Positions 8,056 to 16,338 of a DNA stretch of 39,158 nt are shown one piece after another. Each line of letters begins with the position of its first letter. Positions within the stretch are counted from its first letter, which is position 1. Source of the DNA: Candidatus Sulfotelmatobacter sp. (lineage in GTDB: Bacteria; Acidobacteriota; Terriglobia; Terriglobales; Acidobacteriaceae). The notes under the pieces were generated by a model that worked only from the letters and a program-made list of their open reading frames with translations, searched no databases and was not told the origin of the DNA. The translations under genes were made by a program, and so were the position numbers. Location of the stretch: positions 1 through 39,158 of the forward strand of contig JASHOH010000245.1 of assembly GCA_030041215.1 (NCBI GenBank), in the 5' to 3' direction.

Positions 8056-9236
8056 AGATCAAGCTTACCTTCTGGAGGGCGGTTTTCGTCGTCGTTATGG
8101 TGCTGGGGCTTTACTCCACCTATGTGCGCTATGCGCACGGTCTGGGCGCGGTCACGAACATGAGCGATCAGTTTCCCTGGGGATTCTGGATCGGCTTTGA
8201 CTGCTTGTGTGGCGTCATGCTGGCCGCCGGTGGATTCTGCATCGTGGGCGCCGTGTACCTGTTCAACGTCGAGAGCCTGCACAGCGTGGTTCGTCCCGCA
8301 GTGTTGACCGCATTCTTAGGCTATTTGCTTTTCATCGTCGGGTTGCTCTTCGACCTTGGCCGTCCATGGTTCATCTGGCACCAGCTCATTTATATGAATC
8401 CGCACTCGGTGATGTTTGAAGTCGGCATGTGCGTGATGACCTATACGACCGTGCTTTTCTTCGAATTCCTGCCGAACGTGTTCGAGCGATTCAACCTCAA
8501 GCGACCGATTAAGTGGATCAAGAGATTTTATCCAGTGCTGATCGTGCTTGGCATTCTGCTCTCCACGCTGCACCAGAGCTCGCTCGGCTCGCTGTATCTG
8601 ATCATGCCCAGCAAGCTGCACCCGTTCTGGTACTCGCCCGCACTGCCGTTCTTCTTTTTTGGCTCCGCCGTCGCGGTGGGGCTGGCGATGACAATCTTCG
8701 AATCCACCCAGAGCGCCAAGGCCATGGGGCGGCATCTTGAAATCGAAGTGCTGGTTCAGTTGGGTGGCGCTTTGCTGGTCGCGCTCTGGGTCAATGCTCT
8801 TTTGCGCCTCGAGGATTACTGGCGCCGCGACATGCTCCTGCAGATCTTCAAACCCAGCTACGAAGCATATTTCCTCTGGCTGGAATTGCTGTTCTCATTC
8901 GTCATTCCAATCACGATGCTCAGCTTCAAGAAAGTCAGACTTTCGCCACAGGGATTGTATCTGGCTTCAGTGATCAGCCTTTTTGGCTTCATCACCAATC
9001 GCCTCAATGTAAGCCTGATCGGCTTCGAAACCTACGTCGGCCACCACTACGTTCCGAAGTGGACCGAATTTTCCGTCACTCTGATGATCATTGCGATGGG
9101 CTTCTTCCTGTTCGCAGTCGCGGTGAAGTATTTGCCCATTTTCCCGCCGGGAAGAGAGCTCGCCGTGAACTTGAGCCCGGGAACTGAAGCCAGCCATGCA
9201 ATGGCAGCACCGGTGTTAACTCATGCAGGAGATTGA
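8052..9236 (+). CDS. HybB/NrfD-family polytopic membrane protein
   Basis: 394 residues with about nine or ten hydrophobic spans, the length and layout of HybB. Motifs include QFPWGFWIGFDCLCGVMLAAGGF near the start, FLGYLLFIVGLLFDLGRPW, LHQSSLGSLYL and LPFFFFGSAVAVGLAM, as in the NrfD superfamily that exchanges electrons with menaquinone in the inner membrane. ATG 8052 overlaps the HybA-like stop (ATGA), so the two form one transcriptional and probably structural unit. The sensor kinase gene starts within its last codons. Confidence 0.85.
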   Translation: MKIKLTFWRAVFVVVMVLGLYSTYVRYAHGLGAVTNMSDQFPWGFWIGFDCLCGVMLAAGGFCIVGAVYLFNVESLHSVVRPAVLTAFLGYLLFIVGLLFDLGRPWFIWHQLIYMNPHSVMFEVGMCVMTYTTVLFFEFLPNVFERFNLKRPIKWIKRFYPVLIVLGILLSTLHQSSLGSLYLIMPSKLHPFWYSPALPFFFFGSAVAVGLAMTIFESTQSAKAMGRHLEIEVLVQLGGALLVALWVNALLRLEDYWRRDMLLQIFKPSYEAYFLWLELLFSFVIPITMLSFKKVRLSPQGLYLASVISLFGFITNRLNVSLIGFETYVGHHYVPKWTEFSVTLMIIAMGFFLFAVAVKYLPIFPPGRELAVNLSPGTEASHAMAAPVLTHAGD

Positions 9237-10899
9237 AGCCAAGCGCGAGAATCTTCGTGGGAAAGCTTTCACCGCCAGTATTGGCGCGAAACTGATCGGG
9301 TCGTTGCTGGCCATGATGCTGATTATTTTTGCGCTTCTCGGGTACCTGAATATTCGCCTGCACCGCCAGCATCTGGAAGCCGCCGCCCTCCTCAGCGCGG
9401 AGCGGGTCAGCGACATCATCCAGCGCAGTACGGCCTATTACATGCTGCGCAATGACCGCGAAGGTCTGTATCACACGATTCAAACTATCGCCGACCAGCC
9501 CGGGGTAGTGAAAATCCGCATCTTCGATCAGGAAGGGCGGATCAACTATTCCACTGATCCCGCCGAAGTCAGCCATGTCGTGAACAAGACGGCCGAGGCC
9601 TGTTACGGCTGCCACAGTCAGTCGCAGCCGCTGGCGCGTTTGAATCGTCCCGATCGTTTTCGCATTTACCGCAGCGGCGATCAGCACCGCGTGCTGGGGA
9701 TCATCACGCCCATTGAGAACCAACCGAGCTGCTCGAATGCTGAATGCCATGCTCATCCTGCTACCCAGCAGGTGTTGGGAGTACTCGACACAAATCTCTC
9801 GTTGGCGCAGGCCGATGCGCAACTGGCCTCGAGCAGCACCCGCATGACCGCCTATACGGCCACCGCAGTGCTGATTGTGGCGGTATTGAGCTGGATTTTC
9901 GTGTGGCGCGTGGTCGCAAGGCCGATCAAAACACTTAAGGAAGGAACGGAGCATCTTTCACGCGGAGACCTCGGCTACCAGATTGACGTTCAGTCGCAGG
10001 ATGAAGTCGGCGACCTTGCTGCTTCCTTCAACAGCATGAGCACGCAGTTGCGGGCAGCCAATGAGCAGATCGTCAACTGGGCTAAGACTCTCGAAGATCG
10101 GGTCGAACAAAAGACAAGAGAGCTAAAGAGCGCTCACGAACACGTCTTGTACGTCGAGAAGATGGCGTCACTGGGAAAGATGGCGGCCGTGGTCGCGCAC
10201 GAAGTGAACAACCCGCTTTCAGGGATTTTGACCTACGCCAAGCTGCTGCGCAAGTGGGTGGCCACTGGTCAGGCAGAACACGAAAAACAGGGCGAGGCCA
10301 TGGAATGTCTGGATCTGATCGCCACAGAGAGCCGGCGCTGCGGAGAACTCATCCACAATTTGCTAACTCTTTCGCGCGGCGCGCCCATGAATGTGCAGGC
10401 CACGGATTTGCGCCAGGTCATTGATCGCTCGTTGCTGCTGGTGCGCCACCCATTGGAGTTGGCCGGAATTGAGCTGCAGCTACATTTGTCGGACGATCTG
10501 CCGCTCGTTCGCTGTGATCCGGCGCAGATCGAACAGGTGCTGCTGGCGCTGATCATGAACGCCATCGACGCCATGCCGCGTGGCGGTAATCTGTGGATTT
10601 CAACCCGGCTGAGCCCTGATGAAACTGGGGCGCAAATCGAGGTGCGCGACGACGGGGTCGGCATCCCGCCTGACATTCTGCCGCACATTTTCGAACCATT
10701 CGTGACGACCAAAGAAAGCGGCCACGGAGTCGGCCTTGGCCTGGCAATCAGCCGCGGCATTGTGGAACGCCACGGCGGCCGAATCGAGGTGGAATCCAAA
10801 GTCGGCCGCGGCACTACATTTACTGTGACGCTTCCAATCGAGTCCCGCCCGGCTGCCCTGGCGGATGCAAGCAGCGATGCCGCCATGAAAGTGAGGTGA
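9223..10899 (+). CDS. Sensor histidine kinase with periplasmic haem-c motifs
   Basis: 558 residues. The first membrane helix spans about 22-44, a periplasmic sensor about 45-205, the second helix about 208-230, HAMP about 230-282, the dimerisation/phosphorylation helix with VVAHEVNNPL (His326), and a complete ATPase domain (NAIDAM, DDGVGIPP, FVTTKESGHGVGLGLA). The sensor region holds Cys127-Tyr-Gly-Cys130-His131, a classical CxxCH haem-c site, and Cys170-x4-Cys175-His176, a CX4CH variant. A redox- or gas-sensing role through covalent haem is therefore likely (inference). The start overlaps the HybB-like gene by 14 bases, and the stop overlaps the response regulator. Confidence 0.85.
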   Translation: MQEIEAKRENLRGKAFTASIGAKLIGSLLAMMLIIFALLGYLNIRLHRQHLEAAALLSAERVSDIIQRSTAYYMLRNDREGLYHTIQTIADQPGVVKIRIFDQEGRINYSTDPAEVSHVVNKTAEACYGCHSQSQPLARLNRPDRFRIYRSGDQHRVLGIITPIENQPSCSNAECHAHPATQQVLGVLDTNLSLAQADAQLASSSTRMTAYTATAVLIVAVLSWIFVWRVVARPIKTLKEGTEHLSRGDLGYQIDVQSQDEVGDLAASFNSMSTQLRAANEQIVNWAKTLEDRVEQKTRELKSAHEHVLYVEKMASLGKMAAVVAHEVNNPLSGILTYAKLLRKWVATGQAEHEKQGEAMECLDLIATESRRCGELIHNLLTLSRGAPMNVQATDLRQVIDRSLLLVRHPLELAGIELQLHLSDDLPLVRCDPAQIEQVLLALIMNAIDAMPRGGNLWISTRLSPDETGAQIEVRDDGVGIPPDILPHIFEPFVTTKESGHGVGLGLAISRGIVERHGGRIEVESKVGRGTTFTVTLPIESRPAALADASSDAAMKVR

Positions 10900-12269
10900 G
10901 CGAGGTGAATACACACGGAAAACTGCTGATTGTGGATGACGAACTCAGCGTGCGCGATTCACTGAGCAAGTGGTTTCGCGAAGAAGGCTATGAGGTTGCG
11001 ACAACCGAGAACGCCAGTGAGGCACTTACGCTTCTCGCGCAACAGCGCTTCGACGTCGCCCTGGTAGACATTAAGATGCATGGCACCGATGGCATCGAGT
11101 TGCAGCGCCGCATGCACGAAATCGATCCCGAGCTGATGGTGATCATCATGACTGGCTACGCGTCGGTTGAGACTGCGGTGGCCGCATTGAAAAATGGCGC
11201 ATACGATTACGTCACCAAGCCGCTCGATCCCGACGACATCGCGCATCTGGTCAAGAACGCGCTGGCCCACAAACGCGCGACGCAAGAGAATGCACTTCTA
11301 CGCCAAACCGTGGCCGAAGCCTCGCACCCCGGCGACTTGATCGGGCAGAGCGCCGCCATGCGCAAAGTCTTTGAAGCCATCGAAACCGTCGGCCCAACAG
11401 ATGCGACCGTGCTCATTACTGGCGAGAGCGGCACGGGAAAAGAGCTTGTCGCCCGCGCCATCCATCTGGCAAGTGTGAGAAGGTTTCATCCTCTGGTTGT
11501 AATCCATTGCGGCGCGCTCACCGAAACTCTGCTGGAAAGCGAACTCTTCGGCCACGAAAAGGGAGCGTTTACGGGCGCGCAATACCGCAAGAAGGGAAAG
11601 TTCGAACTCGCCGAGGGTGGGACCGTTTTCCTCGACGAAATCGGCGACATCACGCTGAAAACTCAGACTGACCTGCTGCGCGTGCTCCAGGAGCGTGAGA
11701 TCACCCGCGTTGGCGGCAACCAGATCATCAAAGTCGATTTCCGCTGCATCGCCGCAACTAATAAAGATCTGGAGAAGCTGATCGAGGAAGGAAAATTCCG
11801 GCCCGACCTTTTCTACCGGCTGAATGTGTTCCGCATCGAACTGCCTCCGCTGAGCGCGCGCCGCGAAGATATTCCGTTGTTGGTCGACCACTTCGTCCAC
11901 AAATTCTCGCTGGCCATGAACAAGCGCATCACGCGCGTCTCGGCCGCGGCCATGACGCAATTGCAGCGCCAGCCCTGGGTCGGCAATGTGCGCGAGCTGG
12001 AAAATGCCGTGGAGCGCGCCATGGTTGTGGGGCAGGAACCGGAACTTCGCGAAACAGATTTCATATTCAAGCTGCCGGGGGTGCAGGCGGCAGGCAAAAA
12101 ACTGGAAGACATGGAGCGAGCCCACATCCTGCGCGTGCTCGAAGAATGCGGGGGCAACCAAAGCCATGCCGCGGAAGTCCTCGACATCGACCGCGTCACG
12201 CTTTATCACAAGTTAAAGAAATACGGCTGGTCGCGATCTTCGATGAAGGCCGATGAAGTCGCCCGGTGA
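10896..12269 (+). CDS. NtrC-family sigma-54-dependent response regulator
   Basis: 457 residues, complete. The receiver domain carries LIVDDE, LVDIKM as the phosphoacceptor region and a KPLD lysine. The AAA+ domain has Walker A GESGTGKE, the sigma-54 contact loop GAFTGA and Walker [14 protein letters not shown]-terminal Fis-type HTH reads [27 protein letters not shown]. The GTG start overlaps the kinase stop (GTGA); GTG 10905 is an alternative. It is the cognate regulator of the haem-c kinase and should activate sigma-54 promoters. No correctly spaced -24/-12 site was found in the window, so its targets are unknown. Confidence 0.92.
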   Translation: MSEVNTHGKLLIVDDELSVRDSLSKWFREEGYEVATTENASEALTLLAQQRFDVALVDIKMHGTDGIELQRRMHEIDPELMVIIMTGYASVETAVAALKNGAYDYVTKPLDPDDIAHLVKNALAHKRATQENALLRQTVAEASHPGDLIGQSAAMRKVFEAIETVGPTDATVLITGESGTGKELVARAIHLASVRRFHPLVVIHCGALTETLLESELFGHEKGAFTGAQYRKKGKFELAEGGTVFLDEIGDITLKTQTDLLRVLQEREITRVGGNQIIKVDFRCIAATNKDLEKLIEEGKFRPDLFYRLNVFRIELPPLSARREDIPLLVDHFVHKFSLAMNKRITRVSAAAMTQLQRQPWVGNVRELENAVERAMVVGQEPELRETDFIFKLPGVQAAGKKLEDMERAHILRVLEECGGNQSHAAEVLDIDRVTLYHKLKKYGWSRSSMKADEVAR

Positions 12270-12277
12270 CGGCGCCC

Positions 12278-12826
12278 ATGAAGCTGCTGCATCTGTTGCC
12301 GATCGGGAGCGTGGACCATGTACTGCTGAAGGATCTCGGTCCCGCGCTTGAGGAAACTTTCGGCGTGGCGTGCAGCACTTTGCCGGCGCGTCTCGATCCT
12401 GAATTTGCTTTTCACGGCGAGCGCCAGCAATATCATTCCTCAGAAATTCTCCGGCACATGCAGAACTTCCTGACTGTCGATTCGTGGCGCTTGCTGGGTG
12501 TCGCCGAGGTCGATCTCTACATTCCCATTCTTACTTTTGTTTTTGGCGAGGCGCAGGTCGGCGGCCCATGCGCGCTGCTATCCACTCACCGCCTGCGGCA
12601 GCAGTTCTACGGTCTTCCTGCCAACAGCGAGATTTTCCGGCAGCGCATTATCAAGGAAGCCGTTCATGAAGTCGGCCATACCCTCCACCTGACGCACTGT
12701 GACGACTATCGCTGCGTGATGGCTTCGTCCCACGCAGTGGAATGGATCGATCTGAAGGAAAGCACGCTGTGCCCACATTGCCGCAACGTTGCGCAGTTGA
12801 AGTCGCGGTCGCCGCTCGTTCCTTGA
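12278..12826 (+). CDS. amzA: Archaemetzincin family zinc metalloprotease (M54)
   Basis: 182 residues with the family signature HExxHx5HCx4CxM and a later CxxC: His130, Glu131, His134, His140, Cys141, Cys146, Met148, Cys165, Cys168. The first part binds the catalytic zinc and the cysteines a second, structural zinc. The position normally held by Gly in HExxHxxGxxH is His137 here (HEVGHTLHLTHC). ATG 12278 has GGTGA upstream; GTG 12266, overlapping the regulator stop, is an alternative. The substrate is unknown, as for most of the family. It is cytoplasmic (no signal) and lies in one operon with the two-component system. Confidence 0.85.
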   Translation: MKLLHLLPIGSVDHVLLKDLGPALEETFGVACSTLPARLDPEFAFHGERQQYHSSEILRHMQNFLTVDSWRLLGVAEVDLYIPILTFVFGEAQVGGPCALLSTHRLRQQFYGLPANSEIFRQRIIKEAVHEVGHTLHLTHCDDYRCVMASSHAVEWIDLKESTLCPHCRNVAQLKSRSPLVP

Positions 12827-12988
12827 GCCCCTGTGCGCGAGAACGTCTCTAAAGCCGGCTTCCACGGTCTTCGATGCCCTCGGTCGGCTGAAGTGGCGCC
12901 CTGAAACCAGCCGTTGCGGGGGCCCTCACAATCACCGGCCGCCCGATGTCCTGGCAGGTTTGCCTCGGATTCGGGCGGCCAGTTCGCC

Positions 12989-13009
12989 GCGGCCCGTAAA
13001 CCGGGCCGC
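12989..13009. terminator. Strong stem-loop GCGGCCCG/CGGGCCGC between convergent genes
   Basis: A perfect 8-bp GC stem with a 5-base loop (TAAAC) in the 263-base space between the plus-strand archaemetzincin and the minus-strand GcvH-like gene. There is no T-run on either side, so it is a possible but not typical terminator. Confidence 0.35.
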
Positions 13010-13044
13010 TAGACAGTCCCTTCGACTTTGCTCGGGGCAAGCTA

Positions 13045-13079
13045 GGGCGGCTGTCCCTGGTGGCCTGGAACAGCCGCCC
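13045..13079. repeat. Palindromic element GGGCGGCTGT/ACAGCCGCCC
   Basis: A 10-bp perfect stem with a 15-base loop, just past the end of the minus-strand GcvH-like gene. Its core, GGCGGCTGTCCCT, is nearly repeated at 21268-21289 (GGCGGCCGTCCCT), also just past a minus-strand gene. This suggests a dispersed repeat family that may act as a terminator. Confidence 0.4.
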
Positions 13080-13089
13080 GTGATGCTCG

Positions 13090-13767
13090 TCATGACAAGA
13101 AGAATTCTTTAGCAATCGGCAGCCACTGCTGATCCGGAATATGGGCCGAGATATCGTCGACTGCGACACCGCCATCCTGCGCATAGGCGCCAGTCATTGG
13201 AGTAGGCATCAGGCGTTGCAGACGGCTGGCCGATTCTTCCGTCCACCAGCGAGCGAGCGATCCGCCAAGCAGGTTGCGGAAGCTGGTTTTGGCATCGGGC
13301 GCCTGAACGGTGAGCAGCCATCCGTCGCCGTAGGGATCTTCCAGCGCGAGCTTGGGATTGCTCACGACAAATTCATTGATATCAGACACGGTGCCTTCGA
13401 CGGGCGAGATCATGTCAACCGCAGAGCCGTCGCGATGGATGGTGCACATCTTCTGTCCTTGACGAATCCAGGTGCCGCGTGCTGGCAGCGTAATGCTTTC
13501 CATCCTGCCGGTGAGCTTGGAGGCGAAATCGTCCATGCCGACGCGCACCAGATTCGGACTTTCGCTCAATGCCCAGGTGTGGCCGGGATGATAGCGCAGA
13601 TTTTCCGGCACCTCGAATCCGGCGACCATTGCTGGTTTTAGGCGAGGCACGGCGTCCGATTGCGCCGCCGATGCCTGAAGCGCCGGTTTCACGGCTTCGT
13701 GCTGAGTGCGTAAGTAATCGATTAACAAGAAGATTGCGAATGTGCAGAGAACCAGTATGACTGTCAT
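13090..13767 (-). CDS. Membrane-anchored GcvH-like (lipoyl-domain fold) protein lacking the lipoyl lysine
   Basis: 225 residues. An N-terminal membrane helix (about 3-19) and a linker precede a domain matching glycine cleavage H protein: YHPGHTWALSE, VRVGMDDFASKLTGRMESITLP, SPVEGTVSDIN and NPKLALEDPYGDGWLLTV. In H protein the lipoylated lysine lies in ESVKAxSDxxAPVxGxV. Aligned here, that lysine falls on Gly114 (HRDGSAVDMISPVEG). A role as a swinging-arm carrier is therefore unlikely, and its function is unknown. The start follows GAGGTGAC. It stands alone on its strand, and no other glycine cleavage gene is near. Confidence 0.75.
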   Translation of the reverse strand: MTVILVLCTFAIFLLIDYLRTQHEAVKPALQASAAQSDAVPRLKPAMVAGFEVPENLRYHPGHTWALSESPNLVRVGMDDFASKLTGRMESITLPARGTWIRQGQKMCTIHRDGSAVDMISPVEGTVSDINEFVVSNPKLALEDPYGDGWLLTVQAPDAKTSFRNLLGGSLARWWTEESASRLQRLMPTPMTGAYAQDGGVAVDDISAHIPDQQWLPIAKEFFLS

Positions 13768-14404
13768 AAGTCACCTCGTCGGAGGGCCGCTCTTTTGTCC
13801 CCTTATATTGGCTGCCGCTCCACGCACTTTTCTAAAGGCAATTCACGCGCCACGCTGCAGATGATGTTGCAGAATGCGGCGTCGGGCGGCATCTTACGCA
13901 AACAAAAGAAGATAGAGGCCTAGAGGTTCTTGAGCATTCAAATTGGCGTTGCGGAGCTCAGCATCCGTTGATGAGCTTTGCAACAAGGGTGCTGCGGTTA
14001 ATCTGCAGAGGCAACAAAATGATGGGAATATCACTGCTCCGTCAAGCATTTACGCGGCCCGCTGCGTGTGAATGCATTTCGCAACAGCTCTGCGGAGGAA
14101 TACAACAACTCTGAAATCGCCAGAGATCGCAGAACTGGCAGTTGCTCGGGCAAAGCAATTCCTGCCGTCCCAGGATTCTCAAGAACCTTGAGGATGGAAC
14201 CTGATCGCCTCTTTGGTTGCGCGTAGTTTCCCGAGGAACTGAAGCAAGAAGTACCGCAATAGCTTCATTGCCGGGCCTGAAGTTCTGCCAAGCGGTGCCG
14301 ATATAGGGAGAAAGAAACGATCATCCTCGCTCTCCGGGATGGTATCTAAGACCCTTGATAAGAGGGTGCAGTTAACCTGGTGAAAGAAAAATGAGTATTC
14401 CTTC
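13768..14404. other. 637-base gene-free region between divergent GcvH-like and cheY genes
   Basis: No gene is recognised. An 11-bp block AGGTTCTTGAG (13924-13934) recurs inverted as CTCAAGAACCT (14178-14188). The second copy sits in a local hairpin, CTCAAG-AAC-CTTGAG. Two related blocks, GGGTGCTGCGGTTAATCTG near 13989 and GGGTGCAGTTAACCTG near 14366, lie on the same strand. The latter is just ahead of cheY, after ACCCT-TGATAAG-AGGGT. These could be regulator sites; no known riboswitch was recognised. Confidence 0.4.
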
Positions 14405-14791
14405 ATGAACAGCTTACGTGCTCTTATCGTGGATGATTCGTCGGTAATGCGCAAGATTGTGGAACGATCATTGCGCCAGGCGGGCATCGACCTGAATCAG
14501 GTGATCGAGGCTGGAAACGGGGCCGAAGCTCTGGCTGTACTGCAGGAACAGCAGGTCGATCTGATTCTTTGTGACATCAACATGCCGGTGATGGATGGTC
14601 TGGAGTTCATCAAGCAGTTGCGCGAGGTGGAAAAAGCCAAAGGGGTGCTCGTCATCATGATTACGACGGAGGGCAGCGAGGCACACGTGGTGCAAGCCCT
14701 GTCATGCGGCGCGCGCGGGTATATCCGAAAGCCGTTCACGCCGGAGCAGGTGAAGACCCAAGTGATCCCAGCGCTGGCAGGAAAATCATGA
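14405..14791 (+). CDS. cheY: CheY-like single-domain response regulator
   Basis: 128 residues, receiver domain only. Asp10/Asp11 (LIVDDSS) bind magnesium, Asp57 (LCDINMPVMDG) is the phosphorylation site, a Thr sits in MITTEG and Lys109 in RKPF. It therefore acts by protein-protein contact, typically with the flagellar switch. The stop overlaps the start of cheX (ATGA), so regulator and phosphatase are translated together. Confidence 0.9.
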   Translation: MNSLRALIVDDSSVMRKIVERSLRQAGIDLNQVIEAGNGAEALAVLQEQQVDLILCDINMPVMDGLEFIKQLREVEKAKGVLVIMITTEGSEAHVVQALSCGARGYIRKPFTPEQVKTQVIPALAGKS

Positions 14792-15273
14792 ACACAGCGA
14801 ATGAGTTGTTGGCCACAAGCGGCACCCGGGAACGATGGACGTCGCTGATGGAACTGGCGACGCGGGAAGTCTTCCAACTGATGCTGTCATCCGAACTGAA
14901 GGCCGCCACAACCGAAGCCGATCCCTCCCAACCAGTGACCTCAATGGTCGGCCTGGCGGGAGAGCTGTGCGGTGTGCTCAGCGTACGTTGCGAAGAGAAA
15001 GCCGCAGTGCAGATGACCTGCAAAATGCTGGGAGTACCGGCGGAGAAGGTCAACGCCGAAATGCCGGATGCACTGGGCGAAATCTGCAACATGGTTGCCG
15101 GCAACTTTAAAAACAAAATCACCGGCCTGGGCGATGGTTGCATGCTTTCGCCCCCGACCGTAATCAGCGGCAGCGACTACACCACCTACTCGATCGCAGA
15201 TAAACCCGCACTTGAAATCAGACTTCTGTTTGAGGGCATGCCGCTAGTGGTGTCGCTGGAAATTCATAGCTGA
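14788..15273 (+). CDS. cheX: CheX-family CheY-P phosphatase
   Basis: 161 residues. The signature helix reads ALGEICNMVAGNFKNK, with Glu98-x2-Asn101 as the dephosphorylation pair of CheC/CheX/FliY proteins. Only one such helix is present, as expected for CheX (CheC has two). Its gene overlaps cheY by 4 bases, which fits its substrate being that CheY. It converges on the minus-strand HDOD/small-ORF end. Confidence 0.82.
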   Translation: MNTANELLATSGTRERWTSLMELATREVFQLMLSSELKAATTEADPSQPVTSMVGLAGELCGVLSVRCEEKAAVQMTCKMLGVPAEKVNAEMPDALGEICNMVAGNFKNKITGLGDGCMLSPPTVISGSDYTTYSIADKPALEIRLLFEGMPLVVSLEIHS

Positions 15274-15294
15274 TGATCCCGAAGCGCGGTTGGC

Positions 15295-15417
15295 TCAAGG
15301 CAGAGAATCGCTCTTGATCTGCCGCGGGTAAAGACCCTTGGCTTTGTAGTTGGAAGCTTTCGCACACTCTCCGGGATTGCACAGCAACCCATTCCCCGCC
15401 TTGCAGTTCTCGAACAC
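15295..15417 (-). CDS. Unlisted 40-residue ORF with three cysteines, downstream of HDOD gene
   Basis: Right after the HDOD stop, AAGGAG lies 6-7 bases before GTG 15417, an excellent ribosome-binding site that overlaps the HDOD stop region. The 40-codon frame begins VFENCKAGNGLLCNPGECAK and ends IKSDSLP. Cys5, Cys13 and Cys18, with an Asn-Pro-Gly turn, suggest a small folded or metal-binding peptide. It has no membrane helix or signal. Its composition is protein-like and the position implies translational coupling. I do not recognise the family. Confidence 0.5.
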   Translation of the reverse strand: MFENCKAGNGLLCNPGECAKASNYKAKGLYPRQIKSDSLP

Positions 15418-15420
15418 CGT

Positions 15421-16338
15421 TTACTCCTTGTGGCTTGTGCCGAAAATGATATCCACAAGCGCGGCGATCTCGCCAACTGCTTCGTCAAGTTCGAACGAAA
15501 AGCGGGCCAGGTCCATCTGCTCAAGGGCCTGGTATTCATTCGCCAGAATTGCCCAGGCCGGATCGTGAGCCAGATCGACCCTTCGCCGCTCATAATAGCC
15601 GTAGCCCAGATTCCGCATACGGCAGAGAAGATCGCTCAGATGAACCAACGCGACCAGAGGCTGCGCGGAATGGCTGCGTTCGGGGTGGTGATGGTAGGCA
15701 ATCGCCTGAAGCATGTCATCTGCCAGCCGCCACTTTTGGGCCAGAGCAAGGCCCGTATCGCAATGGCAGAAGCCCATTGTGGCTAGCTCAGCTTCCTCCA
15801 AGGGAACCTGCTGGGTGGAGGCGTGCTCCATGGCGGCGGCGAATTCCTTGGAGAAGGTCATGCAGTTTACGAGAAAACCAATATCGTGCAGCAGGCCGGC
15901 AATGTACGCCTTGTCGCCATCAGAGGCCGCGAGCTTTTCAGAAAATTTCCGGCATACCATAGCGCAACCGAGGGAATGGCGCCAGTAATTTGTGGGATCG
16001 ATCGTCCAGTCTTTGACTGAGAAGACATTGCCCATGCAACAAGTGAGAAGAATGGTTTCCACTTTGCGCAGTCCCAGGCTAATAACCGCCGACTTGATGG
16101 ATTCGGGAGCCCTGGCCAGACCGAACAAGGGAGAACTAGCCATGCGCAAACATTGGGCCGCGATGGTGTTGTCGTAAGAAACGAGTTTCACCACCTCCTC
16201 CAGCTTCACTTGGTCGATGGGCAAGTTCAGCAGATTCAGCAAGGGCAAAAAGACGGCCGGAATCGTGGGGAGAGTTTCGATCTGCTTAACCCGCTCGCGG
16301 ATGTGATTAACCGTAGATGGGGCGAGAGATGAGGTCAT
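15421..16338 (-). CDS. HDOD domain signalling protein
   Basis: 305 residues with the HDOD domain over about residues 15-215: LPTIPAVFLPLLNLLN, SYDNTIAAQCLRMASSPLFG, SAVISLGLRKVETILL, AYIAGLLHDIGFLV and AIAYHHHPE. HDOD proteins are HD-GYP relatives that usually lack enzymatic activity and act in signalling or motility control. HDIG-like residues (LHDIGF) are present, but the full metal set was not checked. ATG 16338 overlaps the cheR stop (ATGA), which decides the start. It is the penultimate member of a flagellar/chemotaxis transcript. Confidence 0.85.
   Translation of the reverse strand: MTSSLAPSTVNHIRERVKQIETLPTIPAVFLPLLNLLNLPIDQVKLEEVVKLVSYDNTIAAQCLRMASSPLFGLARAPESIKSAVISLGLRKVETILLTCCMGNVFSVKDWTIDPTNYWRHSLGCAMVCRKFSEKLAASDGDKAYIAGLLHDIGFLVNCMTFSKEFAAAMEHASTQQVPLEEAELATMGFCHCDTGLALAQKWRLADDMLQAIAYHHHPERSHSAQPLVALVHLSDLLCRMRNLGYGYYERRRVDLAHDPAWAILANEYQALEQMDLARFSFELDEAVGEIAALVDIIFGTSHKE

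Noticed and set aside
14179-14487. 102-codon minus-strand frame across the cheY start
   Set aside because: Overlaps the conserved N-terminus of CheY and has no features of its own.
15264-15593. 109-codon minus-strand frame at the HDOD end
   Set aside because: Runs out of frame with both the HDOD protein and the better supported 40-residue ORF; arginine-rich composition typical of a shadow.
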